A DNA stretch of 64,000 bases from Blastopirellula sp. J2-11 (GTDB lineage Bacteria > Planctomycetota > Planctomycetia > Pirellulales > Pirellulaceae): NCBI RefSeq assembly GCF_024584705.1, contig NZ_CP097384.1:5332001-5396000 (forward strand). Reading direction: 5' to 3'. The stretch's first letter is position 1, and the number at the start of each line of letters is the position of its first letter. Positions 33,520-42,013 of this stretch are shown one piece after another. The notes under the pieces are model-generated. The model saw only the letters and a list, made by a program, of their open reading frames with translations. It was not told the origin of the DNA and searched no databases. The position numbers and the translations under genes are program-made.

Positions 33520-34302
33520 TTGATACGCGACATCATCTCAGCAATATTTTTGATCTCGATCCTGGCGATCCCGGTCATCTGGTGGCTAGCCGGCTGGTCG
33601 CGGCGCGTTTATACGTTTCCGCGATACATCCTCGCTTGCATCAACATTGTCTTCTCCAAATGTTGGTGGCGAACATCAATTCCTCCTAATTTGCCTGTTC
33701 CGATCGACAAGGGCGCCGTCTTGATCGCTAACCATCGTAGCAGCGCCGATCCGTTTTTCATTCAAGTTGCTGCGCATCGCGTCGTCCACTGGATGGTCGC
33801 GAGAGAGTATGTTGAGCACCCCGCTCTGGCATGGTTCCTGCGACAATCGGGCGCTATCGGGGCCAATCGCGGAGGTCGCGACACCAAAGCGATCCGCCAT
33901 GCGATCGAGTTGTTGAAGGCGGGAGAGTTGGTCGGCGTATTGCCAGAGGGGCGAATCAACATGACCGATCAGCTGTTGCTGCCGGTTCGCCCCGGCGCCG
34001 CGATGATCGCGCAACATGCTGGCGTGCCGATCGTGCCGATCTATATCATCGGAGCACCGTACGACCGGACGCCGCAAAGCGCCTTCATGATGCGAGCCCG
34101 AGTAATCGTCAAGATTGGCGAACCGATCGATACGTCGACCGGTACGCCGCAAGAGCTGATGGAACAAGCGACACGCGAAATCGCTCGCCTGGCCGAAGTA
34201 GACGACTTTCAACCGCAGCACGCCGGTCGCAACTGGAAACCGACCAGCGCCGATCTGAAAGAAGCGCTCGCAACCGCCGAGCAGCGCAAACGGAGAAGCT
34301 AA
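33520..34302 (+). CDS. 1-acylglycerol-3-phosphate acyltransferase-like protein
   Basis: A 260-residue membrane-bound acyltransferase of the PlsC type. The N-terminal helix (about residues 4-24) anchors it. The catalytic NHx4D motif is seen as ANHRSSADP near residue 71. The glycerophosphate-binding motif is LPEGRINMTD near residue 141, followed by GVPIVPIYIIGAP. The start is TTG with GGAAA upstream; no closer ATG fits. It is divergent from the phosphodiesterase with 37 bp between starts. The C-terminal ~40 residues are charged and not part of the core fold. Members transfer acyl groups to lysophosphatidate or related lipids. Confidence 0.88.
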   Translation: MIRDIISAIFLISILAIPVIWWLAGWSRRVYTFPRYILACINIVFSKCWWRTSIPPNLPVPIDKGAVLIANHRSSADPFFIQVAAHRVVHWMVAREYVEHPALAWFLRQSGAIGANRGGRDTKAIRHAIELLKAGELVGVLPEGRINMTDQLLLPVRPGAAMIAQHAGVPIVPIYIIGAPYDRTPQSAFMMRARVIVKIGEPIDTSTGTPQELMEQATREIARLAEVDDFQPQHAGRNWKPTSADLKEALATAEQRKRRS

Positions 34303-34309
34303 CTCCGGT

Positions 34310-35434
34310 TCACTTTTCCGACGACAGCCGCTGCAGCATCTGCTTGGCCCCATTGCGCAGCCGGTTCGATACGACGCCCAGTTCGGCTGCAGAGCCAAGC
34401 AACGTCAACAAAGGCGCTGACCGTGGAATGAGGACGCCTGGCATCGGGATGTCGGCGATTTTGAGCGACATCTCCGCCGCCGTTTGCTGCAAGATCCCTT
34501 CGAGCGATTCCGTCCAGGCGACATCGCATGGTGCGTACAGATACCGCTTGCCGCCTATTGCGGGGGCCGATGATTTCCGATCCGGCCCCTCCTTCCTCCA
34601 TTCAGGCAGCCACGCCGACAGATGCAAACGCATCGCATCGATCGGCAACAGTTCCATCCCGGCGGTAAAACGCGGGTTGATCTCTAGCGGCCATAATTCG
34701 TCGCCGCGAATGATCAAGTCAACGCCGAACAGACCTTGCAGCGATGTGGTTTCGACCAGGAAATCGGCCAACGACTGAAGCTGTTGTTGCTGCGACGGCG
34801 ACAGTTGGACCGGCCCAATCGAACCGGCATATTGAAATGGCTGCGGCGTCTTCCATTTTCGCCCGATCAATTGCCGCATAACGCCCAGGCATTGGGCTTT
34901 TCCTGCGATCGCGACAAACGCGGCGCCAAAACAGCGGCCAGGGACAAATCGTTGGTAGACGACATCCACGTTTGGCGCCGACTGCGCGCAATCGCGGATG
35001 TGCAACCCGCCTGCTGAACTTCGCGGCTTGGAGATCCAGCGATCCGCCGCGGGAGGTTCGACCTGCGTCTCGGGAAATCGAAAGCCGGCGGCCAACAGTC
35101 GCGATTGGAGCAACAACGGATCACGAATCGCCGGCAGAGCAGGGGCGTCAACACCCAAGAGAGGGCGGATCTCGGCGGCGGCGGCGACGACATCGGGATG
35201 ATTTTCGAGCCCCCCGACATACATCCAATGGGTCGCATCGGTCGTCGCCAGCCACGCGGGAATATCGTGGGGATAGTGGTCCAGTTGGCTGGTGGGAGCC
35301 ATTAGCCGGAGGTCGGCGTCGGCGAATTGATCCGCCGCGACGACAGCGACGCCGCTGCGCCGCAAACAAGCGACTGCGGCGCGACAACTAGATCCCACAA
35401 CGGCGATGCGTAAAGGAGTGGGAAGAGGAGTCAT
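34310..35434 (-). CDS. ATP-grasp protein, possibly of the H4MPT C1 pathway
   Basis: A 374-residue ATP-grasp-type ligase. The N-terminal region RIAVVGSSCRAAVACLRRSG resembles a preATP-grasp Rossmann-like domain. The ATP-binding half contains WISKPRSSAGGLHI (the conserved Lys near residue 135), VYQRFVPGRCFGAAFVA, and the metal-binding end LFGVDLIIRGDELWPLEINPRFTAGMELL near residues 240-265. ATP-grasp proteins of unknown reaction occur with tetrahydromethanopterin-dependent C1 genes in planctomycetes and methylotrophs. Two such genes (fae and the dehydrogenase) lie 2.3 kb away, so that role is a reasonable inference. It converges on the acyltransferase, 7 bp apart. Confidence 0.82.
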   Translation of the reverse strand: MTPLPTPLRIAVVGSSCRAAVACLRRSGVAVVAADQFADADLRLMAPTSQLDHYPHDIPAWLATTDATHWMYVGGLENHPDVVAAAAEIRPLLGVDAPALPAIRDPLLLQSRLLAAGFRFPETQVEPPAADRWISKPRSSAGGLHIRDCAQSAPNVDVVYQRFVPGRCFGAAFVAIAGKAQCLGVMRQLIGRKWKTPQPFQYAGSIGPVQLSPSQQQQLQSLADFLVETTSLQGLFGVDLIIRGDELWPLEINPRFTAGMELLPIDAMRLHLSAWLPEWRKEGPDRKSSAPAIGGKRYLYAPCDVAWTESLEGILQQTAAEMSLKIADIPMPGVLIPRSAPLLTLLGSAAELGVVSNRLRNGAKQMLQRLSSEK

Positions 35435-35715
35435 GGGAGGCTCACGACGATTTTTGCGATTTTTTTTCTCTGCGGCGGCCTGCCGAAAGATTTCGAGCTA
35501 TGGTTTCCATTGGGCAAGGACACTGGATTCATTTCGACTGGCTTTTCTATTTCCCATTGCTGCGGAAGGCGTTCGCCTGCCGTTCCTATATCGCGACGTA
35601 CCCGCACGAAGCGGCTCGAAGCCCAAACTCTCCCCACCAATTTGTCCATGATACCCGCGTCAGCGCCAACCTGTCGGCTGCTGCGCCCATTCGCCCAACC
35701 ACTAGGAGAGTCGAA

Positions 35716-37452
35716 ATGTCGTCGCGTCGTAGAGATCGAGAAAAACCATACTCCGTACATCCTGCGCCTCGGCGCGGGGTGATCGTCGTGCTAGCCGCCG
35801 TGTTGATGATCGTGATGATGGGCTTCATGGCGCTCAGCGTAGATGTGGGCTACATGTTCACGATGCAATCGCAATTACAACGATCGGTCGATTCCGCTGC
35901 GCTGGCCGGCGCCGGAACGTTGATCGAAGGGGAAGATATCGCTACCGGCACAGTGCACGAATACCTGACGCACAACCCTGTCGGTCTGCAATGGAAAGAA
36001 TTTACCGAGGGAAACACCGCTGACAACGTCGATAAATTTCTGACAAAGTACGGCGACGGCTTGCAGTTAACGATCGGCGAGTGGAACGACGCCGAGGGAC
36101 AAGTGGTCACCGCCGAGAAGAATCCCACGACGGTCAGTGTCCGCATGACCTACGAAAATATGCCGTTCTTTTTTGGGCATTTGCTCGGACGCGACTCGTT
36201 TGACATCACCGCCGAATCGATCGCGACTTATCAATCTCGCGACATCATGCTCGTGCTTGACCTTTCAGGCTCCATGAATGATGACAGCGAATTCAATTCG
36301 ATCGGAAAATTGGGGTTCGATCATATCTATAGCAACTCTCAGCAGATGTACGCCGATCTTGGATCGCCCGCCTTTGGAGAGCTGCAGTTTGATCCGAACT
36401 ACGCCGTGGTCAACGGGCCGACGCCGCAGTCCGGCGGCCAGGCGAATTCATCCGTCACCTATCGCGGCAAATCGATTGTCGTGAAGTCTGATAAAACGAT
36501 CAAGCAAGTCCGCGTAAGGACCAGCAACGGATCGACCTACAACTACAACCCCGGTTCGTCACTCAACTATACGGCCAATCCCAATCAAGAGATTCGCTAC
36601 GTCTGGGTGACCAGCGGCAAGAACCCGGACAATTCTGACCAGGTGCAGTCGTTTGATTTCGACGGTCAACGAACCAATACGATCCGCACGGCGTTGGGAC
36701 TCAATAACACCGCCTATCCCTATCCAGGCGGAAGCTGGAACGACTACATCAACTATTGCCTGGGGACGGGTCAAAATAATAACGCCGGCTATCGTTATCG
36801 CTTCGGCTACTTCAACTGGATCAATTATTTACTGGAGCGTCAGTATTCGTCGTATTCGACGCCCGATTTGTGGAAAGCCAGCGCCCAACCGATCACCGCG
36901 GTGAAGAACTCGGTGGATCTGTTCGTTCACTTCATGCAAGAAGGGGATGGAAGAGACCGAATTGGTCTAGCTGTTTACAATGCCCCAGACGGTGATGGCC
37001 TGCTCGAATCAACGTTGACCGAGAACCTGCCGTTTATCATGACCCAGTCACGGCAGCGCCAGGCCGGGCACTATCACAACTACACCAATATCGGTGGTGG
37101 GATGACCGTGGCTCGTGAGGAGCTGCAAGCTCGGGGGCGCAAGGGCGCCGTGAAAATGATGGTGCTGCTGACCGACGGTCAAGCGAACTGGGTCAACGGA
37201 GGCGTCAACAATAACGCCGCCAAAAATTACGTCCTGAACGAAGCCTATCTCTGTGCTGATCAAGACTTTACGATCATCACAATCAGTCTTGGCGCCGGAG
37301 CCGACAAAGCGTTGATGGATCAGGTCGCCGAAATCACCGGCGGAGTCCACTTCAATGTTCCCGGCGGTCAAACCGTCGATGAATATTCAGAGGATTTGAC
37401 CGATATCTTCCGCCAGGTTGCTGGCCACCGTCCCCTAAAACTGGTGAAGTAG
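35716..37452 (+). CDS. TadE/TadG-like VWA protein
   Basis: A 578-residue protein resembling TadG of Flp pilus loci. The ATG at 35716 has an AGGAGAG site; the open frame extends upstream without domain features. One N-terminal helix (about residues 20-42) merges into the characteristic ALSVDVGYMFTMQSQLQRSVDSAALAGAG. A VWA domain starts LVLDLSGSMND near residue 181. It is interrupted by about 200 residues rich in Asn, Tyr, Ser and Gly, and resumes with MMVLLTDGQANWVNGG near residue 482. The insert is unusually aromatic and may be surface exposed. No tad secretion genes lie nearby. A terminator follows at 37494. Confidence 0.85.
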   Translation: MSSRRRDREKPYSVHPAPRRGVIVVLAAVLMIVMMGFMALSVDVGYMFTMQSQLQRSVDSAALAGAGTLIEGEDIATGTVHEYLTHNPVGLQWKEFTEGNTADNVDKFLTKYGDGLQLTIGEWNDAEGQVVTAEKNPTTVSVRMTYENMPFFFGHLLGRDSFDITAESIATYQSRDIMLVLDLSGSMNDDSEFNSIGKLGFDHIYSNSQQMYADLGSPAFGELQFDPNYAVVNGPTPQSGGQANSSVTYRGKSIVVKSDKTIKQVRVRTSNGSTYNYNPGSSLNYTANPNQEIRYVWVTSGKNPDNSDQVQSFDFDGQRTNTIRTALGLNNTAYPYPGGSWNDYINYCLGTGQNNNAGYRYRFGYFNWINYLLERQYSSYSTPDLWKASAQPITAVKNSVDLFVHFMQEGDGRDRIGLAVYNAPDGDGLLESTLTENLPFIMTQSRQRQAGHYHNYTNIGGGMTVAREELQARGRKGAVKMMVLLTDGQANWVNGGVNNNAAKNYVLNEAYLCADQDFTIITISLGAGADKALMDQVAEITGGVHFNVPGGQTVDEYSEDLTDIFRQVAGHRPLKLVK

Positions 37453-37493
37453 CGATCACCGGCCCACCTTTGATTTTATCCCACCTGTTGCTG

Positions 37494-37533
37494 GACCGCC
37501 GCGTGGCATCTGCCCCGCGGCGGTCTTTTCTTT
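37494..37533 (+). terminator. intrinsic terminator after the TadG-like gene
   Basis: GACCGCCGCG (37494-37503) pairs perfectly with CGCGGCGGTC (37516-37525), followed by TTTTCTTT. It separates the TadG-like gene from fae; nothing else is visible between them. Confidence 0.88.
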
Positions 37534-37742
37534 GCGTGCCGCTCCCCGTTACGCTTCCATGGTTGCAATCGCGTGTGGGTTTGATAAGTTTTGCACTACG
37601 GCAATCGCCCCGACCCGATGCGTTTCGCGCTCTTTTTTTCGCGACATTGCGCTGCTAGGGCTGCCGCCCCGATAGCCTTTCCCCGAGCGGTCGCCCCCTT
37701 CGGGACGCTCCATCCAATTTTCACTTCCGGGAGAAACTACGC

Positions 37743-38240
37743 ATGTCGATGTTCATTGGCGAAGCGCTCGCCGGCGATGGTAACGAAATCGCCCACATTG
37801 ATCTCATGATCGGTTCCAAAACCGGTCCCGTCGGCGCCGCGTTCGCCAGCGCCCTATCGACCCAAACCGCTGGCCACTCGAACTTGCTGGCCGTGCTCGA
37901 ACCGAATCTGCTGGTCAAACCGGCGACGGTCACGATCACCAAGGTCACCATCAAAGGCGCCAAGCAAGCGACCCAGATGTTTGGCCCGGCCCAAGCGGCT
38001 GTCGCCAAAGCGGTCGCTGATTCGGTCGAAGCTGGTATTATCCCGAAAGATCAGTGCGAAGATCTCGTGATTGTTTGCGGCGTCTTCATTCACTGGGAAG
38101 CGGACGACGACAAGAAAATCTTCGAGTACAACTACGAAGCCACCAAGGCGGCGATCGCCGGCGCCATGGGCGGCAAACCGACTATCGACGAAGTCTTGGC
38201 CGGCAAAGAAAAAGCGGCCCACCCGTTCCGCGGCTTCTAA
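37743..38240 (+). CDS. fae: formaldehyde-activating enzyme
   Basis: Fae condenses formaldehyde with tetrahydromethanopterin to methylene-H4MPT, the entry step of the H4MPT-linked C1 pathway. The 165-residue product is of full family length. It contains the catalytic-histidine segment GNEIAHIDLMIGSKTGPVG near residue 17, LEPNLLVKPATVTITKVTIK, and the ending GKEKAAHPFRGF. A GGGAGAA ribosome-binding site precedes the ATG. The next gene encodes the following step in the pathway. Planctomycetes are among the few bacteria known to carry this pathway without being classical methylotrophs. Confidence 0.97.
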   Translation: MSMFIGEALAGDGNEIAHIDLMIGSKTGPVGAAFASALSTQTAGHSNLLAVLEPNLLVKPATVTITKVTIKGAKQATQMFGPAQAAVAKAVADSVEAGIIPKDQCEDLVIVCGVFIHWEADDDKKIFEYNYEATKAAIAGAMGGKPTIDEVLAGKEKAAHPFRGF

Positions 38241-38277
38241 GTCGCCAGACGACGCTTTTGCTCTTTCGACAACTTCA

Positions 38278-38310
38278 GAAAACCGTCCTTCCCGGGCGGT
38301 TTTCTTTTTT
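38278..38310 (+). terminator. terminator-like hairpin between fae and the methylene-H4MPT dehydrogenase
   Basis: GAAAACCGTCC (38278-38288) pairs with GGGCGGTTTTC (38294-38304), with one G-U pair and T-rich flank TTTTTT. It lies 37 bp after the fae stop and 22 bp before the next start, so it may give partial read-through and lower expression of the downstream gene. Confidence 0.75.
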
Positions 38311-38332
38311 GCCCACTTCGTGAGTTCTGCGC

Positions 38333-39199
38333 ATGTCGACCTCCAAAGTTTTATTGCAGCTTGATCCTGACCCGCAAATCAGCACCTTCGACAGCGTTGT
38401 CGCCGTTGACTCCGGCGTCGATCAACTCTTTCGACACGGCGCAGTCAGCGCCGCGCAAGTTCGTGATCTAGTCTACGGCTTGATCTTTACGCGCTCGCCG
38501 GCCGAGTTGAAAAACTCGGCGATCTTCATCGGCGGCAGCGACGTGGCGCAGGCCGAAACGTTGCTGTCGGCTGCCGTCGGCAGCTTCTTCGGACCGATGC
38601 GCGTCTCGATCTTATTTGATCCCAACGGCGCCAACACCACCGCCGCAGCAGCCGTCTTGGCCGCCGGCAGACATCTTCAACTAGCCGGGGCCGAGACTCT
38701 CGTCTTGGCGGGAACCGGTCCGGTAGGACAACGGGCGGCGCGACTCTTGGCCCGGCAAGGCGCGCATGTGCGTATCGCCTCGCGGCGACTTGAAAAAGCG
38801 ACCAACGTCTGCGAGAGCCTGCAAGCCGATGTCGCGGAAGGCGCCTTCCAACCGTTCGCCGTCAGCGATGACGAAAGCCTACAAGCGGCCCTGCGCGGCG
38901 TCGCCGTCGTGATCGCCGCCGGCGCCGCTAACGTGCAACTCGCTGGTCAAGAAACCTTGCGACAAGCGGCTGACCTACAAGTATTGATTGATCTGAACGC
39001 CGCCCCACCGGTCGGTTTAGCAGGCGTCGATCCAATGGACAAAGCCGAGAATCGCGATGGGCGAATCTGCTATGGCGCCATCGGCGTCGGCGGAACCAAA
39101 ATGAAAATCCATAAGCGAGCGCTGGCGCGGCTGTTTGAACAAAACGATTGGGTTCTGAACGCCGAAGAAGTCTACGCAATCGGGCGGACGCTCGAGTAA
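38333..39199 (+). CDS. NAD(P)-dependent methylene-tetrahydromethanopterin dehydrogenase
   Basis: This enzyme oxidises methylene-H4MPT to methenyl-H4MPT, the step after Fae. The 288-residue product has the MtdA/MtdB-type N-terminal region (KVLLQLDPDPQISTFDSVVAVDSGVD, with LKNSAIFIGGSDV) and a Rossmann motif LAGTGPVGQRAARLLA near residue 128. The coenzyme end is near residues 218-262 (LIDLNAAPPVGLAGVDPMDK and YGAIGVGGTKMKIHKRAL). Planctomycete members of this family are called MtdC; I leave the symbol open because MtdA, MtdB and MtdC cannot be separated by eye. Confidence 0.92.
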   Translation: MSTSKVLLQLDPDPQISTFDSVVAVDSGVDQLFRHGAVSAAQVRDLVYGLIFTRSPAELKNSAIFIGGSDVAQAETLLSAAVGSFFGPMRVSILFDPNGANTTAAAAVLAAGRHLQLAGAETLVLAGTGPVGQRAARLLARQGAHVRIASRRLEKATNVCESLQADVAEGAFQPFAVSDDESLQAALRGVAVVIAAGAANVQLAGQETLRQAADLQVLIDLNAAPPVGLAGVDPMDKAENRDGRICYGAIGVGGTKMKIHKRALARLFEQNDWVLNAEEVYAIGRTLE

Positions 39200-39357
39200 C
39201 TGAGCCCGGCATAATCGGCAAGATCGCTACCATCTGACCTGACTGACGAAAATCGGGAAGACGCGGCGAGCATCGATCAGCCGACAACGTTACGATTGCC
39301 GATGCAGAGGAAAGTTGCACCAGCGCAACATTTTCTATCGCAGCAAGGCCGCTTCCT

Positions 39358-39618
39358 ATGATTCGCACCCTCTTGGCATCTCTGACGCTTAGCATCGCTA
39401 TGGTTGCGATCAGCCAGGCTGCTCCGCCGTCGTATTTGATCCTGACTCCGCAGAAGTCCAACGCCGCTCCGTACTACGGCCACTATTACCAGGGCTACGG
39501 CTATTCGGTCAGCACGCCGGCTTACAGTTACGGCTATTTCGGCGCCTGTTCGGCGCGCGACACATGGTCAGGTCACACCGGCTATCACAAAGAATACTTC
39601 GAGTGGCGAACGTACTAA
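39358..39618 (+). CDS. small exported tyrosine-rich protein
   Basis: An 86-residue protein with a signal peptide (MIRTLLASLTLSIAMVAISQA, cut near QAA) and a mature part of about 64 residues rich in Tyr, Gly and Ser (YYGHYYQGYGYS, YSYGYFG). Two or more mature residues are Cys/Trp. No family is recognised. It could be a surface or cell-wall protein. It sits between the C1 gene and a repeat region, 158 bp from the former. Confidence 0.7.
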   Translation: MIRTLLASLTLSIAMVAISQAAPPSYLILTPQKSNAAPYYGHYYQGYGYSVSTPAYSYGYFGACSARDTWSGHTGYHKEYFEWRTY

Positions 39619-40284
39619 CGCCGAGTCGGAACGGTAGTTCACAACGCAGGTTTTAAAGGCGCCCTGTTGAGACGGTTGGGCTAACCGTTTCTCTTCGTAG
39701 CCCGAATTGCAAGCTTTGAAGTTGCGATATTTCGAATCAATCGAACACTAGCCCGCCAGCGAGGGAATACGGTTGGCGATCCTAACACGGTTTGAAGTGG
39801 CGAGCCGCATTCCCTCGCTGGCGCTGGCGGGCTAGTGTGACGATTTCCGGTTGATTCTGGCCGTATTAACGTCCTTCATTTATGTTCGATCGTTCGTGAA
39901 TTGCAAATAGCGCAACTCCAAAAAGCGCGAGCGAGGGAAATGTGGTCAGAGAATCCAATGCGGCTCGAAGTAAATCGCTGTTCAGTAAGCAAAACCAATA
40001 GTCGCCTTACGCTCCGGCTTCTCCCCCAAGATGAACCGCACGGCGTTAGCCGCGGTTTCTTGTCTTCAATTTTCCGTCGTCAATGAGTTCCTGTCAGAAA
40101 CCGCGGCTAATGCATTGCGGCTGACGCCAATACAGGGACGCCATGTCTCACCGTCTTCGCTTCCCCGTTTCTATCGTGGGAAGATCAAAATGGATCAGCT
40201 AGTAGGAACGCTTGACGAGCAACACAGTCGCTCGCGCAACGCGCTATCAAGAGAGGTTGACGCCTAAGAGTCGTCAGGCAACTG
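39619..40284. repeat. second locus of the composite hairpin repeat family
   Basis: 666 bp without a gene. Module H2 is at 39745-39838 (ACACTAGCCCGCC..TTCCCTCGC facing ..GGCGGGCTAGTGT). Its loop runs in the opposite sense to the copies near 19500. It is followed by a spacer with GGCCGTATTAACGTCC, a stretch related to 19200-19230 at 39986-40017, and module H1 at 40036-40122 (GGCGTTAGCCGCGGTTTC facing GAAACCGCGGCTAATGC). The segment ends with GATCAAAATGGATCAGCTAG at 40181-40200, which recurs near 50936. Confidence 0.75.
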
Positions 40285-41955
40285 CTACCGAGCGTAACCG
40301 ATGAAGAAGCTGAAGACCTGCGTGCGGTCTGTGTCGGCCTTGTTCACTGGGAACGCGAAGTCGAGCGCGATCGGCGCCTGACCCAGCGCCGGAACGGAAA
40401 CGCGAAGACCGAAGCCGGGAGCAACTTCAAATTCGTCGGCGACAAATTTTGTCGACTCTTGCACCGTACCGAAGTCGGTGAAGATCACCCCTTTCAGCAT
40501 ATCGTCGGCGGTGATCGGAAAGGTATACTCAACCGAGCCCAAGACGCGGAATGGACCGCCGGTATAAACGCCTCCTTGCACTGGGCCGATGCCGCGGAAG
40601 TCAAAACCACGCAGCGTCGAGTAACCGCCCGCAAAGTAATTCTCGAAGATCGGCGTATCCGAACCAGCGAACCCAGCACGACCTGAAATACCGAGCGTAT
40701 GTCGTCCCGATCCATCTGGACGTTCTCGCAATAAAAAGTAGCGACGCATATCGACTTCGGCACGCGGGAAACTGTAGCTGCCGAAGGCTTGTTCAAAGCT
40801 GAACTCGATCAGGTGACCTTCGGTCGGTGCAAACGCTTGATCGCGCGTGTCGTGCGTGACCGTCAACTGGCCGCTAAACAGATCATGCGTGCCGAGGGCG
40901 TCATTCAATTCGGTCGAGCCGTTCAACCGGGGATCCGAGATGTCGACGTTTTCCATGCGAATGTTGGCGCCGACCGACAAGTCCGGGGTCAAGCGATAGC
41001 CAAAACCGACGCGACCGCCAACACGGTTTTCGTTCCAATCGCGATAGATGCGATCAAAGTAATAGGCGCTCAGGTTCATGCTGACGTTGCTGCGAAACAA
41101 GTAGGGCTCGGTAAACGTCGCCATGTATCGCTGCACTTGGGTGCCCGGCAATGCTTCCAACCGGAAACCCTGCCCTGCCCCGCGAAACGCACGTCCATTC
41201 CAGACGTCATCCCAACTGGTCGGAACCGCCGAGTAGTCAAAGTTTCGTTCATCAACGACGATCGACCCCGTCACGCCAGCGTCGGAGTTCACGCCGACGC
41301 CAAACTGAAAGCGACCGGTCTGCGCTTCTTGAGCATTGACCAAAATGTCGGCGGTCCGTCCTGGGATATATTGTTGCCGACCGGGATCGTACATCGGGTT
41401 CGGCCCGACGATCGCATCCGGACCAAGCGGCGGGCTATACATCGGAGCACCGCCGAGAGGACGTCCCAGCGGCTGGATCGAAGCAGGCGGCGGCAATTGC
41501 TGCTGTTGCACATAGCCGTTGTTCACCGCTTGCTGATAAGCGTTTGGATTGTAGGGCGCGGCGCCGACTACGCTCGACTGCGGATACGGGTTCGCTTGCG
41601 GTGCGGCAGTGTAATTACCTGGCGGAACGTTCTGCCCGGCGGCGGGCGCCTGCGGCAGCGGAGGCGTTTCGTACTGGACCTGTTGAACCGGCTGTCCCGA
41701 CGCGGGCATTCCCCCACGGTACTGGCTGTCATTGCCAGGCGAAGCTTGTCGCGGCGCACCGCTATCGGCCGCGAGCGGCGCATCCTGAGCGCGCACAATC
41801 GGCGGCTTGGCCGCGGCGACAAGCGTACGATCCGCAGGTCCGGCCGAGAACGTCGATGGGAGGGCCGCGACGTGAGCGCCAGGCGTTGTGCAGCCGATCA
41901 TCATGATGATGGCCGATAACAGCATCAGGCTTTTTAGTTTACAGCTGTCTCGCAC
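40285..41955 (-). CDS. Omp85/BamA-type outer-membrane barrel protein
   Basis: A 556-residue outer-membrane protein carrying the barrel half of an Omp85 protein. The GTG start has GAAGGATTC upstream. A signal peptide ends in MMIGC, a possible lipobox. A low-complexity Pro/Gln/Ala/Tyr-rich segment (about 50-190) leads to a 16-strand-type barrel (about 205-556). The barrel has the DERNFD repeat start, TEPYLF, HDTRDQAF..PTEGH and the lid motif STLRGFDFRGIGP near residue 440; the chain ends in FSFFIGYAR. There are no POTRA domains. They are encoded by the gene immediately upstream, so the two probably act together in outer-membrane protein insertion. Confidence 0.9.
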   Translation of the reverse strand: MRDSCKLKSLMLLSAIIMMIGCTTPGAHVAALPSTFSAGPADRTLVAAAKPPIVRAQDAPLAADSGAPRQASPGNDSQYRGGMPASGQPVQQVQYETPPLPQAPAAGQNVPPGNYTAAPQANPYPQSSVVGAAPYNPNAYQQAVNNGYVQQQQLPPPASIQPLGRPLGGAPMYSPPLGPDAIVGPNPMYDPGRQQYIPGRTADILVNAQEAQTGRFQFGVGVNSDAGVTGSIVVDERNFDYSAVPTSWDDVWNGRAFRGAGQGFRLEALPGTQVQRYMATFTEPYLFRSNVSMNLSAYYFDRIYRDWNENRVGGRVGFGYRLTPDLSVGANIRMENVDISDPRLNGSTELNDALGTHDLFSGQLTVTHDTRDQAFAPTEGHLIEFSFEQAFGSYSFPRAEVDMRRYFLLRERPDGSGRHTLGISGRAGFAGSDTPIFENYFAGGYSTLRGFDFRGIGPVQGGVYTGGPFRVLGSVEYTFPITADDMLKGVIFTDFGTVQESTKFVADEFEVAPGFGLRVSVPALGQAPIALDFAFPVNKADTDRTQVFSFFIGYAR

Positions 41956-42013
41956 GAACGAATCCTTCTCGACCGGGGGGAGGTCGCCTCAATCAATGTC
42001 GCAGGCTTCAAGG

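Noticed and set aside
35500-35715. N-terminal 72 codons of the open frame before the TadG-like gene.
   Set aside because: They lack domain features, and the ATG at 35716 has a strong AGGAGAG site just before the signal helix.
40789-41919. A 376-codon plus-strand open frame.
   Set aside because: Antisense to the Omp85 barrel gene; Arg-rich composition with no domain.
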